Shown piece by piece: positions 8,482-16,665 of a stretch of 64,000 bases of DNA. Made by a program: the position numbers and the translations under genes. The notes beneath the pieces were generated by a model. It searched no databases. It was not told the DNA's origin and saw only the letters and a list, made by a program, of their open reading frames with translations. Numbering within the stretch: position 1 is the stretch's first letter; the number at the start of each line of letters is the position of its first letter. Source of the DNA: Flavobacteriaceae bacterium (GTDB lineage Bacteria; Bacteroidota; Bacteroidia; Flavobacteriales; Flavobacteriaceae); contig JANQMD010000025.1 in the NCBI GenBank assembly GCA_028280265.1, positions 1 through 64,000 of the forward strand, given 5' to 3'.

Positions 8482-8710
8482 TTTAATTTTGTATTTATGT
8501 TCAGAGACCTAACTAGTCAAGTACTGTGCCAAACATCTACTCTTTGTTGCGTATGCAACTAAGTGATTTCATAAATTTTTCATTTTCAATTTTTTAAAGT
8601 GTGAATTTTTTTCAATTTCAAACAATTCTACAAAAGCTGTGAATCTTTATTTTTACCACTTTCAATTCTATGAAAATGTTGTTCTTTGTAGTGTCAAAAC
8701 AAAATCAATT

Positions 8711-9634
8711 TTGAATAAAAAAATTCTATACGCTCATTTGGCATTGCTAGGTGCCAATCTTATTTATGGCGCGAATCATATTATAGCCAAAGGGATTATG
8801 CCTCATAAAATTGGAGCTTCTGCTTTTGTTTTTTTGAGAATCTTAGGTGCTGGACTTTTGTTTTGGACTCTTAAGTGTTTTGTGAAAGAAACCGTTGCTA
8901 AAAAGGACTTAGGGAGATTGCTAATTTGTGGAATATTAGGAGTTGCAGCCAATCAGTTGCTTTTTTTTCATGGATTGAATTTGACTTCACCCATTGATGC
9001 TTCTATCATTATTACTGCAGTTCCTATTTTGGTATTGATTTTTAGTTTCTTCATTTTAAAAGAGAAGATTACTTCCAACAAAATTGCCGGTATAGTTCTC
9101 GGAGCTACAGGTGCCACTCTTTTGATTTTGAGTGGTAGCTCTGAAAGTGGAACAAGCTCTTTTTTAGGGAATCTTTTCATTTTTATTAATGCTTGTTCCT
9201 ACGGTCTTTATTTGGTTTTGGTAAAACCACTAATGAAAAAATACAATACGATTACTGTAGTGAGTTGGGTATTCTTGTTTGGGTTTGTATTTATGTTTCC
9301 GTTCGGAATTGGAGACGCTCTTCAAACCGATTTTAGTTCTTTTACAATGCACACCTATGCTACTGTAGCCTTTGTTATTATTGGGACAACTTTTTTAGCA
9401 TACCTGTTTAATATCTATGCTTTGAACAATGTTTCTCCTTCAGTAAATGGAAGTTATATCTATTTACAACCTGCTATTAGCTTTATTATGGTGAGTATTT
9501 ATGCCTATTGGCTGGGTCACGAGCAATACAAAGAGGATATTGGCTGGGTGAAAGTTTTGAGTTGTCTTTTGGTCTTTTTAGGGGTTTTCTTAATTAGTAA
9601 GCAATCTAAAAAAAAAGGCATAGAAAAACCGTAA
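8711..9634 (+). CDS. EamA/DMT-family transporter (10 TM)
   Basis: About 307 residues with ten hydrophobic helices in two repeated EamA halves, as in drug/metabolite transporters of the inner membrane. The start is uncertain: no ATG is in frame, so I place it at TTG 8711, just before the first helix (KILYAHLALLGANLIYGANH). A GTG at 8639 would add 24 residues of poor quality. EamA signatures include SPIDASIIITAVPILVLIF and the second-half SPSVNGSYIYLQPAISF. The C-terminus is basic (KQSKKKG). Substrate unknown. It stands alone between a divergent barrel gene and a convergent DUF2911 gene. Confidence 0.85.
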   Translation: MNKKILYAHLALLGANLIYGANHIIAKGIMPHKIGASAFVFLRILGAGLLFWTLKCFVKETVAKKDLGRLLICGILGVAANQLLFFHGLNLTSPIDASIIITAVPILVLIFSFFILKEKITSNKIAGIVLGATGATLLILSGSSESGTSSFLGNLFIFINACSYGLYLVLVKPLMKKYNTITVVSWVFLFGFVFMFPFGIGDALQTDFSSFTMHTYATVAFVIIGTTFLAYLFNIYALNNVSPSVNGSYIYLQPAISFIMVSIYAYWLGHEQYKEDIGWVKVLSCLLVFLGVFLISKQSKKKGIEKP

Positions 9635-9668
9635 TTTTTCTTAGAGAGAGTTTCGAAAAATTACGGTT
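9627..9668. terminator. Bidirectional terminator between convergent genes
   Basis: Perfect 14-bp inverted repeat AACCGTAATTTTTC / GAAAAATTACGGTT at 9627-9640 and 9655-9668. It overlaps the last codons of the EamA gene and precedes the stop of the convergent DUF2911 gene (9696). The A/T-rich arms give terminal T runs on either strand. Confidence 0.75.
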
Positions 9669-9695
9669 CTATTTATATATAAAGAATTTACTGTG

Positions 9696-10226
9696 TTACT
9701 TTACGGGAACGCTAACAACTACATCTCCCCAACCCATATGTAACGTCATGTCGTCTCCAAACATCATTGAGAATGCTTCAATATTTTTATCTGATTTAGA
9801 TACTTTTCCTTTTACTCTAACTACATCTTGGTCTTGCTTATAAAAATATGCTCCCCAGACATTTAATTGCTTGCTAAGAATTATGGTCCATTCTTTTTCT
9901 CCTGGAATGGTTACTAAAGAATAAGTTCCTGCCTTTACAGCTTGTCCTCCGAAATTTACATCTCTGTAAAAAGTAATCTCTGGAACTTCGTTAGCTCCTG
10001 TTCTCCATACTTTTCCTACTGGAGCTAATTTCGTTAAAGCTCTTCCTTTTAGTTGAGGTCTACTGTAGGTAATTCTTGCTACTTTATTTGCTTCTCTGTA
10101 ACTAGCTGGATATGCCGCTACATCCATTGGACTTTTATCTAATCCTTTAAAATCTTGAGCAAATGCTTGATCTGAAAATACAACTGCTACAACTAGCATT
10201 GCTATTAGTGAAAATGTTTTTTTCAT
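9696..10226 (-). CDS. DUF2911 domain protein, exported
   Basis: A 176-residue protein with a signal peptide (MKKTFSLIAMLVVAVVFSDQAFAQ) followed by a DUF2911 domain. The family hallmarks ARITYSRPQLKGR, VWRTGANEVPEITFYRDV and AGTYSLVTIPGEKEWTIILSK are all visible. DUF2911 proteins are abundant secreted or periplasmic proteins of Bacteroidetes without a settled function. Length and domain coverage are normal. Monocistronic, with a good promoter match at 10264-10291. Confidence 0.9.
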   Translation of the reverse strand: MKKTFSLIAMLVVAVVFSDQAFAQDFKGLDKSPMDVAAYPASYREANKVARITYSRPQLKGRALTKLAPVGKVWRTGANEVPEITFYRDVNFGGQAVKAGTYSLVTIPGEKEWTIILSKQLNVWGAYFYKQDQDVVRVKGKVSKSDKNIEAFSMMFGDDMTLHMGWGDVVVSVPVK

Positions 10227-10263
10227 GATATATAATTTTGAGTTAGTTTTTAGCCTTAGTCTT

Positions 10264-10291
10264 CAAAAATAAAACTCCTTACAATGACCAA
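10264..10291 (-). promoter_or_regulatory. Promoter for the DUF2911 gene
   Basis: On the minus strand there is a TTG (complement of 10289-10291), a 17-nt spacer and TATTTTTG (complement of 10264-10271), matching the Bacteroidetes TTTG / TAnnTTTG promoter. It lies about 38 nt upstream of the ATG at 10226. Confidence 0.55.
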
Positions 10292-10331
10292 GTATTAATG
10301 ATATGTTAAAATGGTTGGTGGTGGTTAGTGG

Positions 10332-10565
10332 TTCACTTCAACTAGAGCTTGTATCAAGCTTGTCGTGATGCTCAGTGTGAAGATTGTTGATTAGAAAGTT
10401 GAAAATATATTTACAATTTCATAATATTCTTTTCACTTTAAACTTTCTACCTTTCGCCTTTGTCTCTTTTGAAACTCTGAAACTCTGAAGCTCTGAAACT
10501 TTGCTGCTTTGTCACCCTTCGAATCCGCTCAGGATAAACTTTTCTACTTTGTAACTCCTAGAAAA
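10332..10565. repeat. Gap with dispersed repeats and a short-period tract
   Basis: This gene-free stretch contains a cttcgac-family element (about 10332-10382, cacttcaac...ctcagtgtga), a low-order tract of repeated gaaactct(g) units around 10473-10502, a second element fragment at 10513-10537 (cacccttcgaatccgctcag), and the phrase ctttgtaactcc near 10548, which recurs at 39829-39845. No gene is visible. The area looks like a landing zone for extragenic repeats. Confidence 0.55.
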
Positions 10566-10679
10566 TTAACACCCACAATCTGGACCACAACCAGTACTCT
10601 TTTTGGGTGGAAAGAAAAACTTCTTTACTAAAAAAGCAACTGCTAGAAAAACAATGATATAAATAATTACTTCTTGCAT
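10566..10679 (-). CDS. FeoB-associated Cys-rich membrane peptide
   Basis: A 37-residue peptide starting at the ATG whose A overlaps the feoB stop (TAATG arrangement, 1-nt overlap). It has one transmembrane helix (EVIIYIIVFLAVAFLV), a basic stretch KKFFFPPKK and the Cys-rich tail GCGPDCGC. This matches the FeoB-associated Cys-rich membrane protein family. It probably helps ferrous iron uptake at the membrane, with the cysteines near the cytosolic mouth. The longer in-frame extension upstream lies inside feoB in another frame and is not likely translated. Confidence 0.8.
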   Translation of the reverse strand: MQEVIIYIIVFLAVAFLVKKFFFPPKKSTGCGPDCGC

Positions 10680-12793
10680 TAACTTAGTATTTGAAAGACT
10701 AATAAAGAGGATAGATAAGCCAATAGTCCCATCCCGAATAATTGAATAAGAGGCCATTTCCAACCTTTGGTTTCTCTTTTTACAATGGCTAAAGTTGCCA
10801 TACATTGCATGGCGAAGGCGTAGAATATCAACAATGACATTCCTACAGGAAAGTTAAACCTTGGCTTGTTTGTTTCTGGATTCAACTCTGCTGCCATCCT
10901 TTCTTTGATTGTAGAGGTATCTTCATCGTCACTTTCAACTGAATATATGGTTGCCAAACTACCCACAAAAACTTCTCTGGCGGCAAAGGATGTAATCAAT
11001 GCAATTCCTATTTTCCAATCATAGCCTAAGGGTTTTATGGCTGGCTCTATGGTTTTACCCATGATTCCAATATAAGAGTTTTCCAATTTTGCAGAGGCTA
11101 TTTTTTTATCGAGATCTTCTTCAGACAATTGTTTATTCTCTACCTGTTCAGTAATCGTTTTTTCAACATTCTTATAGGATTCTGGACCATTAGAAGCCAA
11201 AAACCATAAGACAATGGAAAGTGCCAAAATAATTTTCCCTGCATCTAAAATGAAAGCCTTTGTTTTTTCCAAAACTTCTAGCAAAACATTTTTAGCAGAC
11301 GGCAGCTTGTAATCGGGCATTTCTACTACAAAAAACGAATTGCTTTTTACTTTTACCACTTTTTGTAGAATCATGGCAGCAACAATAGCTGTAAAGAATC
11401 CTAGAATATACATGCTAAGTAAACTCAATCCTTGAAGGCTAATGAAACCAAATACTTTTTCATTTGGAATGATCAAAGCAATTAATATGGTGTATACGGG
11501 CAATCTTGCAGAGCAGGTTGTAAAAGGAGTAACCAGAATAGTAATCAAACGCTCTTTCCAACCCGAGATGTTTCTAGTGGCCATCACAGCTGGAATGGCG
11601 CAAGCGGTTCCTGAAATAAGGGGAATGATGCTTTTTCCACTCATTCCAAATTTGCGCATGATTTTGTCCATTAAGAAAACAACGCGACTCATATAGCCTG
11701 TTTCTTCTAAGATGGCTATAAACAGAAAGAGAATTGCTATTTGTGGAATAAAAATAACAACTCCGCCAATACCTGGAACAATTCCATCTGTTATTAAATC
11801 ACTCAAGACCCCATCTGCCATTTGACTTTTTACCCACGAGCTTAAGTCAGCAAAACTAGCATCGATAAAGTCCATGGGCACACTTGCCCATTCGAAAATG
11901 GACTGGAAGATTAACAACAATAGTCCGAAAAATAGTACGTAACCAAAAATCTTATGAGTAAAAACTTTGTCCAAACGAGCTCTTACATCTGTCGCTTTAG
12001 ATCGATCTACAACATAGGCTTTCTTTAAAATTTCGTTAATTCTCTGGTAGCGATAAATGGTCTCTTTGTGTTGGTACTTCTTTATGTTTTTAGAGTCATT
12101 TCTATAGTCAATGATTTTCTGCTTTTCCTCTTCGGTAATTCTATCTGGAAAACTATTTTGGGTGATCATTAACCACAACTCATAAATAGGGTAATTAGGA
12201 ACTAACTCTTGTAACCTTGTAAAATATTCTGGATCAATTTTGTGATTGATATTACAAAGTGGAGAAGCCTTCTTGTTTTCATAACTTCTTACAATTGCTT
12301 GTTTAATCTCTGCAATTCCCTCTCCTTTTCGAACGCTGACTAAAACAACCTCATTCGCAACCTCTTTCTTCAATACTTCAAGATCAACAGTTATGCCCTT
12401 CCTTTTCATCTGATCGGCCATGTTAAGGACTAGAACTGTAGGTATTTCCAGATCTTTTATTTGAGAGAAGAGTAGAAGGTTTCGCTTCAAGTTTTCTACA
12501 TCAGCAACAACAATAATAACATCTGGCGTTTTGTTGTATCGTGAGTTTAACAATGTTTTTAAAACAATGGTCTCATCTGCCGAAGTAGGATTGATGCTAT
12601 ATGTTCCAGGTAAATCGGTAACGACTGCTTTTAGGTCATTGGAAAGTTTGCTTGTTCCTTCTTTTTTGTCAACGGTAACTCCAGGGTAATTTCCTACTTT
12701 TTGGGTTAAACCTGTTAATTCATTGAATAAGGATGTTTTACCCGTATTTGGGTTTCCAACCAAAGCTACATTGATGGGGGTTTTATGACTCAT
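10679..12793 (-). CDS. feoB: Ferrous iron transporter FeoB
   Basis: A 704-residue inner-membrane Fe(II) transporter. The N-terminal G domain has P-loop GNPNTGKTSLFNELTG (about 13-28), switch II DLPGTYS and the G4-type motif NMAD. A helical GDI-like region follows, then membrane gates with FIPQIAILFLFIAILEETGYMSR and SGKSIIPLISGTACAIPAVMATR. The start ATG overlaps the feoA stop by 4 nt, so translation is coupled. Length is normal for the family. Iron regulation (Fur or another repressor) is expected but no operator was recognised. The order feoA, feoB, Cys-rich peptide is a complete Feo operon. Confidence 0.96.
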   Translation of the reverse strand: MSHKTPINVALVGNPNTGKTSLFNELTGLTQKVGNYPGVTVDKKEGTSKLSNDLKAVVTDLPGTYSINPTSADETIVLKTLLNSRYNKTPDVIIVVADVENLKRNLLLFSQIKDLEIPTVLVLNMADQMKRKGITVDLEVLKKEVANEVVLVSVRKGEGIAEIKQAIVRSYENKKASPLCNINHKIDPEYFTRLQELVPNYPIYELWLMITQNSFPDRITEEEKQKIIDYRNDSKNIKKYQHKETIYRYQRINEILKKAYVVDRSKATDVRARLDKVFTHKIFGYVLFFGLLLLIFQSIFEWASVPMDFIDASFADLSSWVKSQMADGVLSDLITDGIVPGIGGVVIFIPQIAILFLFIAILEETGYMSRVVFLMDKIMRKFGMSGKSIIPLISGTACAIPAVMATRNISGWKERLITILVTPFTTCSARLPVYTILIALIIPNEKVFGFISLQGLSLLSMYILGFFTAIVAAMILQKVVKVKSNSFFVVEMPDYKLPSAKNVLLEVLEKTKAFILDAGKIILALSIVLWFLASNGPESYKNVEKTITEQVENKQLSEEDLDKKIASAKLENSYIGIMGKTIEPAIKPLGYDWKIGIALITSFAAREVFVGSLATIYSVESDDEDTSTIKERMAAELNPETNKPRFNFPVGMSLLIFYAFAMQCMATLAIVKRETKGWKWPLIQLFGMGLLAYLSSLLVFQILS

Positions 12794-13020
12794 TCAGCAG
12801 CTTTAATAATTTGAATCTTAGCAGCAGTCTCTTTTCGAATCGCTAGATGACTTCCATTTACGCAGATATACAAAGGGTCTTTTAATGGAGCCTTTTGAAT
12901 GAGCTCAACTTCTGCCCCTGGGAGGCAACCCATTTCCAAAAGTTTTAATGGAATTTCAGCAAGAGATTCTTCAGAGATATATCCCATTTCGCCAATATGT
13001 AAAGATGCTATGGTAGTCAC
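12790..13020 (-). CDS. feoA: Ferrous iron transport protein A
   Basis: A 76-residue SH3-like FeoA protein, a small cytosolic partner that modulates FeoB. Visible hallmarks are EIPLKLLEMGCLPGAEVELIQKAPLKDPLYICVNG and AIRKETAAKIQI, where the central glycine and the metal-regulator-like fold align with FeoA/DtxR C-terminal domains. The start codon is GTG at 13020. Its stop overlaps the feoB ATG (ATGA). A hairpin followed by a run of seven Ts lies directly upstream of the GTG, downstream of a strong promoter match (see 13023-13049 and 13062-13093). Confidence 0.9.
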   Translation of the reverse strand: MTTIASLHIGEMGYISEESLAEIPLKLLEMGCLPGAEVELIQKAPLKDPLYICVNGSHLAIRKETAAKIQIIKAAE

Positions 13021-13022
13021 TT

Positions 13023-13049
13023 AAAAAAATTCCCGCTTTTTACGGGAAT
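13023..13049 (-). terminator. Terminator-like hairpin in the feoA leader
   Basis: On the minus strand, ATTCCCG, a 7-nt loop and CGGGAAT are followed by TTTTTTT, ending 2 nt before the feoA GTG. It is either the terminator of the SCO1-like gene upstream or, because a feoA promoter lies before it, a leader attenuator. Confidence 0.6.
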
Positions 13050-13061
13050 GCTATTGTTTTG

Positions 13062-13093
13062 CAAAGATACTAAAGTAGAATGATTCTAAACAA
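13062..13093 (-). promoter_or_regulatory. Promoter for feoA-feoB
   Basis: On the minus strand: TTG (complement of 13091-13093), a 21-nt spacer, and TATCTTTG followed by C (complement of 13062-13069), a perfect TAnnTTTGC -7 box. Transcription would start around 13055, so the hairpin at 13029-13049 would be in the 5' leader. Confidence 0.65.
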
Positions 13094-13213
13094 TGATCTT
13101 CATTTAAAAATTAAACGATTCAAAAATTGAAAAACTCAAGAGATTAAACTTTTATAACAAGCAATAAACACAATTATTGAATCTTTCAATCCTTCAATTT
13201 TTAAATCAAAAGT

Positions 13214-13888
13214 TTATTCGTATTCCTTTTTCAAGACCTCGATATCTCTTATGATTTTTTTCATATCCTCTTTTTCAGTTCCATCATAAAAGCCTCTGAT
13301 TCTTCTTTCTTTATCAATCAAAACAAACTGTTCTGTATGAATAAAGTCATTTTCGTCACCATTACCTTCGTCTAAAACAGCAAAGTAACTCTTTCTAGCA
13401 AGGTCATAGATATGCTTCTTTGGTCCAGTTGTTACATTCCATTTTCCATCAATGACTCCTTTTCTCAAAGCATATTCTTTTAATATGGGAACACTATCCA
13501 TCACTGGAGTAACAGAATGAGAAAGAAACATGATTTCACTATCGTTTTTGTAATAGTCTTGCAATTCGCTCATGTTATATGCCATTGCTATGCATATAGT
13601 CTGACATCGTGTAAAGAAAAAATCAGCAATGTAAATTTTGTCTTTGTAATCGTCATTAGTAATCTGCTCTCCATTCTGATTGATGAGCTGAAAGTCTCCT
13701 ATCTTGTGATTTTTCTTAATATTCTTCACCGATGTATCAACCAATCTTGGATTTACGTCAATTGGATTGTAAATTTTTAATCGCTCATCTACTGATAACA
13801 ATTGATAAAAAACAGTAATTCCAATAATGGAAAAAATCACTAAGAAAATACCTGTGGGAATGGACTTTTTAAAGAAACTAAAATTCAT
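13214..13888 (-). CDS. SCO1/SenC family copper chaperone-like protein
   Basis: A 224-residue membrane-anchored thioredoxin-fold protein. A single N-terminal helix is followed by a periplasmic domain with the copper-binding motif CQTIC (after DFFFTR) and the distal conserved His in DFIHTEQFVLID. The family delivers copper to the CuA site of cytochrome c oxidase or acts as a thiol reductase. SCO genes usually sit near respiratory oxidase genes; here it is alone, divergent from rseP. The heme A synthase at 26 kb could serve the same oxidase. Confidence 0.9.
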   Translation of the reverse strand: MNFSFFKKSIPTGIFLVIFSIIGITVFYQLLSVDERLKIYNPIDVNPRLVDTSVKNIKKNHKIGDFQLINQNGEQITNDDYKDKIYIADFFFTRCQTICIAMAYNMSELQDYYKNDSEIMFLSHSVTPVMDSVPILKEYALRKGVIDGKWNVTTGPKKHIYDLARKSYFAVLDEGNGDENDFIHTEQFVLIDKERRIRGFYDGTEKEDMKKIIRDIEVLKKEYE

Positions 13889-13905
13889 AATTCCGAATTC
13901 TTATG

Positions 13906-13913
13906 CAAATTTA
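13906..13913 (-). promoter_or_regulatory. Candidate -7 box for the SCO1-like gene
   Basis: On the minus strand TAAATTTG followed by C, matching TAnnTTTGC, 18 nt before the ATG. A weaker TTTC lies about 20 nt further upstream. Confidence 0.5.
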
Positions 13914-14022
13914 CAACAACAAGAAATGCTATTGAAATCATTTTCAATCTTTATCTGCCTAAATCTTTGTTAAAATAAAACTAGGATTAAAAAACAATCT
14001 TTTAGAACTCTTTTGAAAAACG

Positions 14023-14030
14023 TACATTTG
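14023..14030 (+). promoter_or_regulatory. Candidate -7 box for rseP
   Basis: TACATTTG fits TAnnTTTG and lies 30 nt upstream of the ATG at 14060. The -33 region is weak (cttttag). Confidence 0.45.
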
Positions 14031-14059
14031 TGCGTTTAAATTTTGAAGATTTATTGTTG

Positions 14060-15406
14060 ATGGAAATATTTATCAAAGCTTCTCAATTCATACTGAGTCT
14101 TTCTCTTTTGATTGTGCTTCACGAGTTGGGACATTTTATACCTGCTAAACTGTTTAAGACCAAAGTAGAGAAGTTCTACTTGTTCTTCGATTATAAATTC
14201 TCTTTATTCAAGAAGAAAATAGGAGAAACTGTCTATGGGATTGGCTGGATTCCACTAGGAGGTTATGTAAAGATTGCTGGAATGATTGATGAGAGCATGG
14301 ACAAGGAACACCTCAAAGAGGAACCAAAACCTTGGGAATTTCGTTCTAAACCTGCTTGGCAAAGACTTATTATCATGCTGGGTGGTGTCATTGTAAATTT
14401 CATTCTAGGGATTTTCATTTACATCATGTTGATGTATACTTATGGAGAGAAATATTTGCCCAATGAAAATCTAACAGATGGTATCTGGGTTCAAGACTCA
14501 CTCGCCATGCAAGTTGGTTTACAAACAGGAGATAAAATTCTTTCAATCGATGGGGAAAGTGTAAAAAAATTCAGTGATATTACCGTTGGCTTCATTAATG
14601 GTAATCGATACACAATTGATCGCAATGGTGAAAAAATAGAGAAAGAGCTTCCTGTTGATTTCATCTCAAAATTAGTGGACAGAGGGAAAGATGCTGGACC
14701 CGTTGTTTCTGCCAGATATCCTTTTGTCGCTGCAAAATTTGATGATTCTTCTCTGAATAAAGATTCAGGTATTTTACCCAAAGATTTAATTGTTGGTGTA
14801 GATTCTATTTCTGTGAAGTATTTTGATGAAGTTCAAAATATATTCTCAACTAAGAAAAATCAGGAAATAACTATCCATGTAAAGCGTAACGAAGAGTTAT
14901 TAAGCTTCCCTGTTAAAATCGATGAGAATGGAAAATTAGGACTTTACCCTGCTGATCTATCTTTGGTAGACTTAGATAAAATGGGGTTTTACAAATTGGC
15001 GGACATCAAATATTCATTTGCAGAAGCTATTCCAGCGGGATTCAGAAAGTCTTATGAGACACTTGCCAGTTACGTAAAGCAGTTAAAAAAGATTTTCAAT
15101 CCTAAAACGGGAGCTTATAAAGGTCTTGGTGGTTTTATTTCTATTGGTAGTATTTTTCCCTCTGAGTGGAGTGCTCAGGATTTCTGGAATATTACAGCAT
15201 TTTTATCCATTATGCTTGGGTTTATGAATTTACTTCCTATTCCTGCTTTAGATGGAGGACATGTTGTTTTTACTTTGTGGGAAATGATCACAGGAAGAAA
15301 ACCTAGTGATAAGTTTTTAGAGTATGCTCAGATAACTGGATTTATCATTTTAGTTGCACTCCTTTTGTTTGCCAACGGGAATGATATCTTCAGACTTTTT
15401 GACTAA
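14060..15406 (+). CDS. rseP: Site-2 intramembrane metalloprotease RseP
   Basis: A 448-residue inner-membrane zinc protease that cleaves membrane-bound substrates (anti-sigma factors, remnant signal peptides). The zinc site HELGH is in the first helix (LIVLHELGHFIPAKLF) and the second metal-ligand motif in NLLPIPALDGGHV near the C-terminus. Two PDZ-like regions lie between (QVGLQTGDKILSIDGESV and ILPKDLIVGVDSI). I use ATG 14060 rather than a GTG 30 nt upstream because a -7 promoter box overlaps the latter. No dxr or anti-sigma gene is adjacent. Length agrees with the family. Confidence 0.95.
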   Translation: MEIFIKASQFILSLSLLIVLHELGHFIPAKLFKTKVEKFYLFFDYKFSLFKKKIGETVYGIGWIPLGGYVKIAGMIDESMDKEHLKEEPKPWEFRSKPAWQRLIIMLGGVIVNFILGIFIYIMLMYTYGEKYLPNENLTDGIWVQDSLAMQVGLQTGDKILSIDGESVKKFSDITVGFINGNRYTIDRNGEKIEKELPVDFISKLVDRGKDAGPVVSARYPFVAAKFDDSSLNKDSGILPKDLIVGVDSISVKYFDEVQNIFSTKKNQEITIHVKRNEELLSFPVKIDENGKLGLYPADLSLVDLDKMGFYKLADIKYSFAEAIPAGFRKSYETLASYVKQLKKIFNPKTGAYKGLGGFISIGSIFPSEWSAQDFWNITAFLSIMLGFMNLLPIPALDGGHVVFTLWEMITGRKPSDKFLEYAQITGFIILVALLLFANGNDIFRLFD

Positions 15407-15442
15407 ATACTGAACTGCAAAATTTATTAAAAATACGTGTCG

Positions 15443-15631
15443 TTACGTACCTTTTTTTTCTTGAATCTTGGGTTTTTGGACTCGAATAGAGATATTAAAG
15501 AGTTCCAAATATAGATATCTTGTGCCACAATCTACACAAGCATAAGCTTTGGAATATGGTATGTATTTCAGTAGTTTTCTGCGTTTTCTCCTACTTCTTA
15601 TGGTAGAAGAACAAGTGGGACATCTCTTCAA
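15443..15631 (-). CDS. Small zinc-ribbon-like protein, hypothetical
   Basis: About 62 residues with two CxxC pairs, RCPTCSST and ACVDCGTRYLYL, spaced about 28 residues apart as in a zinc ribbon, and a very basic stretch RSRRKRRKLLK between them. It could bind nucleic acid or a protein partner. The start is uncertain (TTG at 15631, with the frame open further upstream). The paired cysteines make a real gene more likely than chance, but no family can be named. Confidence 0.5.
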   Translation of the reverse strand: MKRCPTCSSTIRSRRKRRKLLKYIPYSKAYACVDCGTRYLYLELFNISIRVQKPKIQEKKGT

Positions 15632-15681
15632 AACTAAAACAGTTAGACTTAAAGCTAATTATTTCTAGCAATGTAAACAAG

Positions 15682-16554
15682 TTACAACTGGAGGCTATTC
15701 CTCTTATGAGTTCGCTTTATTGCATATTCATTTTTCCAATCAATCCACTTTTGCCCTTTCAACTTTCTCATAATATTGTCCACCAATCTCATCACAACAA
15801 TATTGTAAATTGCTTTGCTTAAATTGATAGGATTTCTAGCAATTGCTCGTAGGCTCATAGAAAATCCAGGAGTGATGTATCTCATATAGTGCCAATATCC
15901 CTCTGGCATGTATAAAACATTACCGTGTTCAAGGTTGGCTACAAAACCCTTGGCATTTTTGAGTGCGGGCCATTTGGTGAAATCTGGGTTCGAAAAATCT
16001 ATGTCTTCTCGAGTAATTAGAGAGTTTGGAATTTTATAGAGATACTTATTCTGTTTTTGATCGAATAAGATGCATTGCTTTTTTCCTTCGAAATGAAAAT
16101 GAAAAATATTCGCCAGATCAATATCATAATGCATAAAAGTATATGAATCTTTTCCTCCAAAGAAAAGCATTGGCAATCCTTTCATGAGACGAAGTCCAAA
16201 ATCTGGAAAAGAAAAGTCTTTTTGAAGCAATGGAACCTCCTTCAAAATATTCCACAAAAAGATTCGATATTTTGTTGGTTCCTTTTTTAAGAGGTCTACG
16301 TAATCTTTCATCCTCATAGTAGCATGAGGCTCGTTAAATGCATCTTTATAATCAACAGGCCTGTCGTCATACAAAGGCACAGTTTTATTTCCAGCCACCT
16401 CTTTCATGTACTCTAGAGACCATTTGGAATAAGCTGGCCAGTCTTCAATAAATTTTTCAATAATAACTGGCTTTTGGGGCTTAAAATAGTTTTTAATAAA
16501 GTCTTCTTTAGTGATCGTTTCGACTCTGTCTACTTCTACTAAATTTAAACTCAT
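15682..16554 (-). CDS. Cupin-like / JmjC-type Fe(II) oxygenase family protein
   Basis: A 290-residue protein of the cupin_8/JmjC type, which often are Fe(II)/2-oxoglutarate hydroxylases. The N-terminal signature KPVIIEKFIEDWPAYSKW is followed by the metal motif HYDIDLANIFHF (HxD near residue 142) and the distal His in MPEGYWHYMRYI. A basic tail (KRTHKRNSLQL) ends the protein. No substrate can be assigned; bacterial members hydroxylate peptides, ribosomal proteins or small molecules. Single gene with its own -7 box; convergent neighbours are absent. Confidence 0.85.
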   Translation of the reverse strand: MSLNLVEVDRVETITKEDFIKNYFKPQKPVIIEKFIEDWPAYSKWSLEYMKEVAGNKTVPLYDDRPVDYKDAFNEPHATMRMKDYVDLLKKEPTKYRIFLWNILKEVPLLQKDFSFPDFGLRLMKGLPMLFFGGKDSYTFMHYDIDLANIFHFHFEGKKQCILFDQKQNKYLYKIPNSLITREDIDFSNPDFTKWPALKNAKGFVANLEHGNVLYMPEGYWHYMRYITPGFSMSLRAIARNPINLSKAIYNIVVMRLVDNIMRKLKGQKWIDWKNEYAIKRTHKRNSLQL

Positions 16555-16575
16555 GTGTTACTAATTATAAAAAGG

Positions 16576-16583
16576 CAAAGTTA
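16576..16583 (-). promoter_or_regulatory. Candidate -7 box for the cupin-like gene
   Basis: On the minus strand TAACTTTG followed by C, a TAnnTTTGC match 21 nt before the ATG. A TTTTTG lies 22 nt upstream of it. Confidence 0.45.
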
Positions 16584-16614
16584 ATAAAAGGTTCAATAAT
16601 TGTTTCAAAAAGAA

Positions 16615-16641
16615 AAACCATCGTTAGTTAGACGATGGTTT
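16615..16641 (-). terminator. Terminator after bioB
   Basis: AAACCATCG / CGATGGTTT arms with a 9-nt loop, followed on the minus strand by a T-rich tract (tttttcttttt). It lies 25 nt after the bioB stop at 16666. Confidence 0.75.
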
Positions 16642-16665
16642 CTCTTTATTTGTTGTCTGCAACAT

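Noticed and set aside
10680..10805. Extension of the Cys-rich FeoB partner into feoB
   Set aside because: It is an out-of-frame reading of the feoB 3' end. The ATG at 10679 gives the family-sized peptide.
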